NCBI GenBank assembly: GCA_033795365.1
Contig: JARYGU010000003.1
Coordinates: 248,001-312,000 of the forward strand
Source of the DNA: JARYGU01 sp033795365
GTDB taxonomy: Bacteria > Pseudomonadota > Alphaproteobacteria > Rhizobiales > Rhizobiaceae
Length of the DNA stretch: 64,000 nt
Reading direction: 5' to 3'
Shown in pieces: positions 52,285 through 59,710 of the stretch. The notes beneath the pieces were generated by a model. That model was not told the origin of the DNA. It made no database searches and worked only from the letters and a program-made list of their open reading frames with translations. Position 1 is the first letter of the stretch. Each line of letters opens with the position of its first letter. Both the position numbers and the translations under genes were made by a program.

Positions 52285-53649
52285 CTATTCCGAGAGAGAA
52301 GCGGACGAAGGCAGACGGGAGCCTTCCATGCCCTCTTCGTCGCGCTGAAAAAGCAGCAACGGCGTGCCTGCCGCGAGCACGGCAAGCCCGACAAGCGCGG
52401 CGATGCCGGTATAGGCGATGCTCCCGTGCAGCATGTAGGCGCACATCACGCAGAACACTATCGGCGTCAGCGGATAGAGGGGCACCTTGTACGGCAGCAC
52501 CCGATCCGGCTCGCGCCAGCGCAGGACGAAGACCGAGAGGCCTATCAACAAAAGGAAACCCCAGAACACCGGCGCCGTGTAGTCCACCATCGCCTGGAAG
52601 CCATTGCGCGTTGCGGCACCTATCGCGACCAGGGCAAGCGCCACGATACCCTGAAGGATCAGGCCGTTGGCCGGTGTCTTGCCGCGTTCGTCCCATTCCC
52701 CCACGCGCGGCAGCAGAGTCAGATCGCGCGCCATGGCATAATAGACGCGCCCGCCGGTGAAAATGGTGGCATTCAGGGTGGAGAATGCCGCAACGATGAT
52801 GGCGAGACTGACGATAAGCGCACCCGACGGCCCGACGGCCAAGCGCATCATATCCGCAGCCACGGCGTCCGACGTCTGCAGCCCTTCGAGCCCCAGGATC
52901 GAGAGCAGCGCGATATTCGCCAGGACGTAGAGGGTCGCGATCGTAGCGGTGCCAAGCACCAGCACCTTGGCGATGTTGCGCGGCGCGTCCTTTATCTCGC
53001 CGGTCAGATAGGCGACCTCGTTCCAGCCTCCATAGGTCAGAAGAACGAAGATCATCGCCATGCCGAGCGCCGCGGTCTCGGGTGCCGGGGACTGCACGAC
53101 GGGCGGCCGATCGCCGGACAGGAGGAAACCGAAGGCGATGATGGCGACAATTGCGCCGATCTCCACGAAGGTTATGGCGATCTGAAGTTTCTTGCTCTGC
53201 AAGGTGCCGATGACGTTCACGCCGGTGAAGAAGGCGATCGACAGCGCGGCATAGATCGCCGGTCCGTATGGGCCGAGCGGGACGAGCTGGGCCATATAGT
53301 CGCCGAGCACGAAGGCGACCCCGGCGATCGCGCCGGTCTGCATCACCGATCCTCGAGCCCAGCCGAACAGGACGGCGGTCGATTTTCCATAGGCTCGCGA
53401 AAGAAAATGATACTCCCCGCCGGCGTGCGGATGGGCGGCGGAAAGCTCGGCATAGCAGAGCGCGCCGATCAACGTGACGAAGGCACCGGCCACCCACACG
53501 GCGATGAACGCGAACTCGCTATCCACATTGGCCGCGACGAGGGACGGCGTCCTGAAAATCCCGATGCCGACGACCAATCCGACCATGATCGTTACCGCAT
53601 CGAAGACGGAAAGGGATGCCTGGGGAATTGAAGAGCGTTCGGCCGACAT
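52285..53649 (-). CDS. APC-family amino acid permease
   Basis: Protein of 454 aa with twelve predicted spans. The first span holds the substrate loop VGLVVGIGIFRTPSLVA (GxGIF). AHPHAGGEYHFLSRAYGK and YLTGEIKDAPRNIAK are typical of the L-type/yeast-like APC branch. It probably imports or exchanges amino acids. The start MSAERSS at 53649 follows GAAGGGTG. It appears to head a two-gene unit with the exported methyltransferase. Confidence 0.85.
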   Translation of the reverse strand: MSAERSSIPQASLSVFDAVTIMVGLVVGIGIFRTPSLVAANVDSEFAFIAVWVAGAFVTLIGALCYAELSAAHPHAGGEYHFLSRAYGKSTAVLFGWARGSVMQTGAIAGVAFVLGDYMAQLVPLGPYGPAIYAALSIAFFTGVNVIGTLQSKKLQIAITFVEIGAIVAIIAFGFLLSGDRPPVVQSPAPETAALGMAMIFVLLTYGGWNEVAYLTGEIKDAPRNIAKVLVLGTATIATLYVLANIALLSILGLEGLQTSDAVAADMMRLAVGPSGALIVSLAIIVAAFSTLNATIFTGGRVYYAMARDLTLLPRVGEWDERGKTPANGLILQGIVALALVAIGAATRNGFQAMVDYTAPVFWGFLLLIGLSVFVLRWREPDRVLPYKVPLYPLTPIVFCVMCAYMLHGSIAYTGIAALVGLAVLAAGTPLLLFQRDEEGMEGSRLPSSASLSE

Positions 53650-54132
53650 CAGCGCCTCACACCCTTCAGTCGAGCACACTCCTCGACGGTAACCAGTTGA
53701 GGAGCGATGACCATCGAGAGGTCAATCCGAGTCGCCGGATACAACAATGTAACTACCTTTGCACTTAAAACATGAAAATCTACAGTATCTCTGCGGATTT
53801 TCTGCTTCAATAGAAAGGTATTTCTGAAATAATTAGAACCGCTCAATAGTAATATTGTGATAACAAAAGAGTGTATCCTCTTTAAAATCACAAGTTTCCA
53901 TATGGATTATTGATTTGACGGCAAAATTTTTGCAACATGATCCGATCACATATTTTTTATGCCGAACATAACGGGCAAATTTCTCCACAATCAGGCACTT
54001 CGCCTCAAATTCATCTCACGTCATAGTGATTTCCGTGCGGGAAAAAGCCTTTCGCGGCTTCTCTCAAATGAAGGATCTGCCCGTCGTCGGGAACGAGGCC
54101 GCAATCGTCACCAGGAGAAAAATGGAAACGTT
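53650..54132. other. AT-rich intergenic island
   Basis: About 480 bp with no credible gene. From 53740 to 53960 it is far richer in A and T than the rest of the window, and has short inverted repeats (TATTTC-t-GAAATA at 53819-53831; CAATA-gtaa-TATTG near 53847). A terminator for the operon ending with argE lies at its right end. It should contain the permease promoter, and its composition suggests binding sites for nucleoid proteins or a small transferred insert. Confidence 0.45.
54041..54061 (-). terminator. Intrinsic terminator of the GH3/argE operon
   Basis: On the minus strand GAAGCC-GCGAAA-GGCTTTTTC forms a short stem, with the GCGAAA loop, running into five T residues. It lies about 70 bp after the argE-like stop, as expected for the end of the operon. 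Confidence 0.5.
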
Positions 54133-55281
54133 CTAGCCCAGCATCCGCGTCACGAGCCGCGCCATGAAGGCATCGCACTCGAGCAATTGATCGGCCTCGA
54201 TGAACTCGTCGGGCTTATGCCCCTGCGCCATCGAGCCGGGCCCGAGAACCAGTGTCGGGATGTTCAACCGTTCCATGAAGAGGCCGGCCTCGGTGCCGAA
54301 GGATACCTTCGATCGGCTCGGTCGGTCCACGAGAGCGGAAAGAAAAGCCACCGCGGAGCCATCGGCAGCGATCTCCAGACCGGGATAGGCATTCATGACG
54401 GTGATTTCGACGTCAGCTTGCGGAAACTCCGGCCGAAGCGGCGCGATCAGCTCGTCGGCCTGCCGGCGCATATGGTCCAGCACGGCTTGCGGGTCGTCGG
54501 CTGCGAGGTGGCGAACTTCGAAATCGACATAAGCTTCCGACGCGACGATATTGAGCGCGACCCCGCCCGATATTCGCCCGGCATGAACCGTGCTGTAAGG
54601 CACTGCATAGGCGTCGTCGCGCGCGCCCGTCGCTGCGAGCTTTGTCTGGCATTGCCGCAGGAGCGCGACGAAGTCGGACGCCAGATGGATGGCGTTGAGA
54701 TGCAGCGGGGCAAGCGCGGAATGCCCTCCGACGCCCCGGCAGATAGCGCGGGCCGCGAGCTTTCCCTTGTGACCGGTAACGATTTCCATCGATGTCGGTT
54801 CGCCGACGATGCAGAGCGCGGCCTTGAATTGCCGATCGGCGAGATCGTCGATCATGCTGCGAACACCGACACAGCCGATTTCCTCGTCATGGGAGAAGGC
54901 GAGATGAAGCGGCCGGCGGAGCGCATGCCGGGAGGCGAGGTCCGCCGCCTGGAGTGCGCAGGCCAGAAAACCCTTCATGTCGGCCGTTCCGCGTCCGAAG
55001 AGCCTTCCATCGCGCTCGACCAGCCGGAACGGGTCGGAGCTCCAAGATTGACCGGAGACCGGCACGACGTCGGTGTGGCCGGACAGTATTATCCCGTTCG
55101 GTTCGTCGGGCCCTATGCTGGCGAAGAGATTGGCTTTCTTTCCGGTTTCGTCCGGGATCAAACGACAGGAGAAGCCGCGCTCCGCCAGAAAGCCGCGGAC
55201 GAAATCGATCAGCGGGAGATTGCTGTCGGCGCTGACAGTGGGGAAGGAGACCAACCGGTCAAGAAGCTGAAATGTGTTCAT
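54133..55281 (-). CDS. argE: Acetylornithine deacetylase (ArgE) / M20-family deacylase
   Basis: Protein of 382 aa of the M20 metallohydrolase family. Metal ligands include His69 and Asp71 (SGHTDVVPVSG), Asp101 (GRGTADMKGF) and the general base/ligand pair Glu133/Glu134 (SHDEEIGC). CIVGEPTSMEIVTGHKG is the ArgE signature region. The dimerisation domain follows (GVGGHSALAP). It hydrolyses an N-acyl amino acid, classically N-acetylornithine. It lies 103 bp after the transporter ATPase gene at the end of the GH3 operon, an unexpected place for an arginine gene, so the true substrate may be another N-acyl compound. Confidence 0.78.
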   Translation of the reverse strand: MNTFQLLDRLVSFPTVSADSNLPLIDFVRGFLAERGFSCRLIPDETGKKANLFASIGPDEPNGIILSGHTDVVPVSGQSWSSDPFRLVERDGRLFGRGTADMKGFLACALQAADLASRHALRRPLHLAFSHDEEIGCVGVRSMIDDLADRQFKAALCIVGEPTSMEIVTGHKGKLAARAICRGVGGHSALAPLHLNAIHLASDFVALLRQCQTKLAATGARDDAYAVPYSTVHAGRISGGVALNIVASEAYVDFEVRHLAADDPQAVLDHMRRQADELIAPLRPEFPQADVEITVMNAYPGLEIAADGSAVAFLSALVDRPSRSKVSFGTEAGLFMERLNIPTLVLGPGSMAQGHKPDEFIEADQLLECDAFMARLVTRMLG

Positions 55282-55384
55282 GGAACGCTTTCGAATATAT
55301 GAGACGGTCCTCGCGAAGCGATATTCTTCCCTGGATCGCCAGTGTGCCTGTTCCACACTCGAAATGCATCAGCCGCACCGAGGC

Positions 55385-56455
55385 TTACAGCCGACGCTCG
55401 GTTGTCGCCGAGAAGAAGGAGGCCTTGGCCATGTCGAAACGAAGGCCGACCTTCCTTTCCATCGATCGCGCGGCCTCGACCGTCAGCCGCACGCTGAAGC
55501 GTCTGCCCAGGCAGTCGAACCAGCCCAGCGCATCCGCGCCCAGAAGCTCGACGAAGGCAAGCGTGCCGGGGATGCTTTCGGGCGTTTCGCACCCGACGAC
55601 CTCGACATCCTCGCAACGTATGCCAAGCACCGCCTCACCCGGCGCCGGTGGCGCTTCGAATGCATAGGCCGATGTATCGATGGCGATATCCCCGACTTGA
55701 AAGCGGCCTGCCTCGTCCAGCCGCCCGTCGACGAAATTCATGGCCGGCGAGCCCACGAAACCGGCAACGAACAGGCTTGCCGGTTTTTCGTAGATGAACT
55801 GCGGAGGGGCGAACTGCTCGACCCTGCCCTTGTGCATGACCGCGACGCGGTCGGCCATGGTCATGGCCTCGATCTGGTCGTGCGTGACGTAGATCATGGT
55901 CGATCTCAGCGTCTCGTGCAGTTGCTTCAGCTCGACGCGCGTCTCGGCGCGCAGCTTCGCATCGAGATTGGACAGCGGCTCGTCGAACAGGCAGATGCTT
56001 GACGAGCGCACCAACGCCCTGCCGATCGCCACGCGCTGGCGTTGGCCGCCCGAAAGCTGACCGGGCTTGCGCTCGAGCAGGGCCTCGATCTGGAGAAGCT
56101 TCGCGACCCAGGCGACCTTTGCCTCGATCTCCGCCTTGGACGCACCGGCGATCTGCATGCCGAAAGAGAGATTGCGCCGCACGGTCATCGCAGGAAAGAG
56201 CGCATAGGACTGGAATACCATGGCAAGGCCGCGCTGGCTCGGCTCGCGCCCGCTGACATCGACACCGTCGATGACGATCTGCCCGGATTCGCTCTCTTCG
56301 AGACCCGCAACGACGCCGAGCAGAGTGGATTTCCCGCAGCCCGAGGGGCCTAGAATGACCACGAACTCACCGGATTCGATCTCCATGTCGACGGAATCCA
56401 ACACGGTGAGGCCGGCAAAGGATTTTCTGATTTTTCGGATGGATATGCTGGACAT
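55385..56455 (-). CDS. CUT1 sugar ABC transporter ATPase, GH3 operon
   Basis: ATPase of 356 aa. Walker A is GPSGCGKST, the signature is LSGGQRQRVAIG, Walker B is ICLFDEPLSNLD, and the regulatory domain starts near residue 235 (FVGSPAMNFVDG). It follows the permease gene by 3 bp. Its C-terminal domain is more diverged (GIRCEDVEVVGCETPES) than that of the two other CUT1 ATPases here, suggesting it serves only this transporter. Confidence 0.88.
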   Translation of the reverse strand: MSSISIRKIRKSFAGLTVLDSVDMEIESGEFVVILGPSGCGKSTLLGVVAGLEESESGQIVIDGVDVSGREPSQRGLAMVFQSYALFPAMTVRRNLSFGMQIAGASKAEIEAKVAWVAKLLQIEALLERKPGQLSGGQRQRVAIGRALVRSSSICLFDEPLSNLDAKLRAETRVELKQLHETLRSTMIYVTHDQIEAMTMADRVAVMHKGRVEQFAPPQFIYEKPASLFVAGFVGSPAMNFVDGRLDEAGRFQVGDIAIDTSAYAFEAPPAPGEAVLGIRCEDVEVVGCETPESIPGTLAFVELLGADALGWFDCLGRRFSVRLTVEAARSMERKVGLRFDMAKASFFSATTERRL

Positions 56456-56458
56456 TCT

Positions 56459-57343
56459 TTAACCCTTGACCGCGCCGGCGGCGATGCCGCGCACAAAATA
56501 GCGGCCGGAGAGAAAATAGACGATGAGCGGCGGGATGGCGGTGATGAGCGCGGCCGCCATGTTGACGTTCGGCGATGCCGAGCCTCTCGCATTGTTGACG
56601 ATGTTCGTCAGTTGCACCGTCATCGGCAGATTGTCGTTGCCGGCGAAGATCAACCCCAGCAGATAGTCGTTCCAAATGCCGGTGAACTGCAGGATGGCGA
56701 CGACGACGAGAATATTCGTCGATATCGGCAGGATGACCGACCAGAAGGTCCTGAGGAAGCTCGCGCCCTCCATGCGCGCCGCGCAGCTTATCTCGTCCGG
56801 TACGCCGATATAGAAATTGCGGAACAGGAGCGTCGTATAAGGCAGGCCGTAGATGACATGCACGAAGACGATGCCGGCATAGGTGCGGAACAATCCCATG
56901 CTGCTCAGGATCTTCACGGTCGGATAGAGCATCGCCTGATAGGGAATGAAGAGACCGATCGTGACCAGCAGCATGATCAGGTTGGCGCGTGGCGACTTCC
57001 ACTGCGCCAGAGCGTAGCCGTTGAGCGCGCCGGCAAGCGTGGAGATCGCCACGCTCGGCACGGCGATCTTGATCGAATTCCACAGGCCCGGGCGCACGCC
57101 GCCGCATTCGAGCCCGGTACAGGCGCTTTTCCATGCCGTGACCCAGGCATCGAATGTCGGCGCGAGCGGCAGAGCGAGAAGATTGCCCTGCCGGATCTCC
57201 TCCATGGATTTGAGCGAATTGCCGATGATCAACAGCAAGGGCAGTAGGAAGAAGATCGCAGAAACGATGAGGAAGGCGTAGAGGCCGAAACGCCCTGCCC
57301 GTTTTCCGAATGCGGCCTTGCCGCCCGCAAGGGTCCGGCTCAC
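56459..57343 (-). CDS. CUT1 sugar ABC transporter permease (MalG type), GH3 operon
   Basis: Protein of 294 aa with six spans. The EAA loop is PDEISCAARMEGASFLRTFWSVILPIS. It has a longer first periplasmic loop with two cysteines (SACTGLECGG) that could form a disulphide. The C-terminus GRYFVRGIAAGAVKG is typical. It begins with GTG overlapping the previous stop (GTGA). Confidence 0.9.
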   Translation of the reverse strand: MSRTLAGGKAAFGKRAGRFGLYAFLIVSAIFFLLPLLLIIGNSLKSMEEIRQGNLLALPLAPTFDAWVTAWKSACTGLECGGVRPGLWNSIKIAVPSVAISTLAGALNGYALAQWKSPRANLIMLLVTIGLFIPYQAMLYPTVKILSSMGLFRTYAGIVFVHVIYGLPYTTLLFRNFYIGVPDEISCAARMEGASFLRTFWSVILPISTNILVVVAILQFTGIWNDYLLGLIFAGNDNLPMTVQLTNIVNNARGSASPNVNMAAALITAIPPLIVYFLSGRYFVRGIAAGAVKG

Positions 57344-58215
57344 ATCCGCCTCCTGAATTCGCTGTAGAAATAGGGGGCCAGAAGCAGCAGCGAGAGCACC
57401 AGCATCGCGATGGACGCGGCCGATGCGAGGCCGAGATTGACGCGCGCGAAGTAGAAATCGACCGCGAATTTCGCCGGCATTTCGGTGGAGATCCCCGGTC
57501 CGCCCTTGGTCATGGCGATGACCAGATCATAGCCCCGGATGACTTCCGACATCAGAAGCACGACGCAGGAGGCGACGACCGGCCGCATGCCCGGAAAGAT
57601 GACCTGAAGATAGGCCCGCCAGAGCGGAACGCCCTCCAGGCGGATCGCCTTCCAGAGATCCTCGTCAACGCTTCTGAGACCGGCGAGCACGATCACCATG
57701 ACCAGCCCCGACGAATGCCAGATGCTGGCGATGACGAGCGTGTAGATCGCCCGATCGGGATTGGTGAGCCAGTCGAAGGTGAAGGTCTCCCAGCCAGCGT
57801 TGCGCACCAGTGCCGGCACACCGTTGACCGGATCGAGTACCCAGCGCCAGGAAAGCCCCGTGACGATCAGCGACACCGCCAGAGGATAGAGAAAGATGGT
57901 CCGGAATAGCGACTCCGCCTTGATCCGGCGGTCCGCCAGGACGGCAAGCAGCATCCCGAAAGCCAGCGCGCCGAGAATATAGAGCACGCCGAAGATCACC
58001 ATGTTCAGGCAGGAGACCAGCCAGCGATGATCGGTGAAAAGCCTGACATACTGGCCGAAACCCGCGAATGTGTAGTTCGGCATCAGGGTCGAGCGCGTCA
58101 ACGACATATAGCCGGTCCACAGGATCGACCCGTAGAAGAAGATGGCGACCAGACCGAAAAAGACCGCGACCGCAACATCCGGTCTGAAGGCCTGCCGTTG
58201 CAGCCAGATCTTCAT
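57340..58215 (-). CDS. CUT1 sugar ABC transporter permease (MalF type), GH3 operon
   Basis: Protein of 291 aa with six spans. The EAA loop is DEDLWKAIRLEGVPLWRAYLQVIFPGM. GYDLVIAMTKGGPGISTEMPAKF is typical of the branch used for glucosides, trehalose and maltose. The ATG at 58215 follows GGAGGCGAA; the frame is open upstream but holds no signal or domain. Confidence 0.9.
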   Translation of the reverse strand: MKIWLQRQAFRPDVAVAVFFGLVAIFFYGSILWTGYMSLTRSTLMPNYTFAGFGQYVRLFTDHRWLVSCLNMVIFGVLYILGALAFGMLLAVLADRRIKAESLFRTIFLYPLAVSLIVTGLSWRWVLDPVNGVPALVRNAGWETFTFDWLTNPDRAIYTLVIASIWHSSGLVMVIVLAGLRSVDEDLWKAIRLEGVPLWRAYLQVIFPGMRPVVASCVVLLMSEVIRGYDLVIAMTKGGPGISTEMPAKFAVDFYFARVNLGLASAASIAMLVLSLLLLAPYFYSEFRRRM

Positions 58216-58253
58216 TTCGCCTCCGACCCGATCGATGACAATGGGAATCTCAT

Positions 58254-58283
58254 AAAAAGGCCCCGATCCTTCCCTCTGGGCTT
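58254..58283 (-). terminator. Possible attenuator after the GH3-operon binding-protein gene
   Basis: On the minus strand AAGCCC can pair with GGGGCCTT (one bulge), followed by TTTTTAT. It sits between the binding-protein stop and the permease start. With the T-run it may terminate part of the transcripts. Confidence 0.4.
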
Positions 58284-58373
58284 CGAGCCCCTTGTCGAAC
58301 GCTCCGCGAAAGCTTCGCTCACAGTGCAGCGGCAACGAAATCGGGCAGCAAGGCCGCCGCCCGACCGATCGTC

Positions 58374-59609
58374 TCACTGGCTTTGAAGAATGCCCGAAAA
58401 TCTTTCGACTGCAGCATCCGTGGTCATGGATTTGTCGGTCCAGAACTGCGCGACGAGATCCGTCACCTGACCGCTGAGGTCACCCGGAAGAGCGTCGAAG
58501 GCGGACGAGACGGCCGCACCGGGCGTCGCCAGCGTCTTGCTCCCGAGTTGTGCGCAACTGTCGAGCTTTGACGTATCGATGTCCGTGCGCGCCGGGACAT
58601 TGCCCTTCACTTCGGCTATCTCTTCCTCGACCGAACGGTCCATGACGGTTTCGGCAAGCAGGGTCTGTCCCTTGATCCTGTCTTCGTCCGCGTTCACCGG
58701 AAAGGCGAAGATATCGACCAGGATCGAATAGCCCGGCTTCTCGCCCGGCACCAGGAAGCAGCCGAAATCCTTGCCCACTTGCTTACCCGCGGAAAGGAAC
58801 TCGCCGCGCGCCCAGTCTCCCATGAACAGGAAGCCCGCCTTGTCCGTGATCACGAGATTGGTCGTGTCGCTCCAGGAGCGTCCGGGACTGGCAGGATCCG
58901 CATAGGTCGAGGCCTTGCGAAAGATATCGAAAGCCTTGGCCAGAACCCGCGACTTGACCGCTTCGGCATCGCGCTTGACGAACAGCTCGTTCCAGTATTC
59001 AGGACCGCCGGCGGCCAGGATGGCTCCATAGAGGAAATAGGCCTGCTGCCACGGCTCGCCGCCGATGGCGATGCCGATACGGCCGGATTGCTGGATCTTG
59101 TCGGCCGCTGCGAAGAGCTCGTCGAATGTCCTCGGTTCGCCGATCCCCAGCTCGTCGAGCACGGGCTTGGAATACCAGACCCAGTTTTCCGCATGAACAC
59201 CGATCGGCACGCCGACCAGTTGATCGTCGACTCTCAGCTTGTCCCATATGACCGGCGGCAGCGCCTTCTGCCAGCCTTGTTGCGTGGCCAGATCGTCGAA
59301 GTTGCGCAGCTGACCTGCCGCGGCGAGATCGCGCATGGCCGCATTCGGCGTCATCAACACCGCGGAGGGCGGCTCGCCGCCGGCGATGCGGCTGGTCGCC
59401 GCCGCAAGCGCCGAGTCGAAATCCGCTGACGGGCTATCGATCCACGTACCGCCGCGGGCCTTGAAGGCATCGGCGATGGTGTTCATGGCCTTGGACTCGC
59501 TGGCGCTGGTCCAATACTGCTGCACATCGGCGGTCTGTCCGAAGGCAGCGGTGGCAGCCGCAAACGAGCCGAAAGCGGTCATCGTATAGAGAAGTGATCG
59601 GAATTTCAT
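58374..59609 (-). CDS. CUT1 sugar ABC transporter substrate-binding protein, GH3 operon
   Basis: Protein of 411 aa with a Sec signal (MKFRSLLYTMTAFGSFAAAT). The binding fold shows DVQQYWTSASESKAMNTIADAF, SAVLMTPNAAMRDLAAAG, LFMGDWARGEF and GYSILVDIFAFPV. It most resembles binding proteins for glucose/glucosides. Two cysteines (FGCFLVPGE and KLDSCAQLG) may pair. It follows the GH3 gene by 101 bp. Confidence 0.9.
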   Translation of the reverse strand: MKFRSLLYTMTAFGSFAAATAAFGQTADVQQYWTSASESKAMNTIADAFKARGGTWIDSPSADFDSALAAATSRIAGGEPPSAVLMTPNAAMRDLAAAGQLRNFDDLATQQGWQKALPPVIWDKLRVDDQLVGVPIGVHAENWVWYSKPVLDELGIGEPRTFDELFAAADKIQQSGRIGIAIGGEPWQQAYFLYGAILAAGGPEYWNELFVKRDAEAVKSRVLAKAFDIFRKASTYADPASPGRSWSDTTNLVITDKAGFLFMGDWARGEFLSAGKQVGKDFGCFLVPGEKPGYSILVDIFAFPVNADEDRIKGQTLLAETVMDRSVEEEIAEVKGNVPARTDIDTSKLDSCAQLGSKTLATPGAAVSSAFDALPGDLSGQVTDLVAQFWTDKSMTTDAAVERFSGILQSQ

Positions 59610-59710
59610 GTTGGTTCCCCTGGTTTTTACCGTAGATCACAAGTCTCGAAATTTTCCGGGACGTCCGCCCGACATGCTCGATGCCACCGTGGAGTGGCAC
59701 CGTTATCCCT

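Noticed and set aside
53649..53891. 80-codon minus-strand frame in the AT-rich island
   Set aside because: It has no ribosome site, and the composition is that of AT-rich non-coding DNA.
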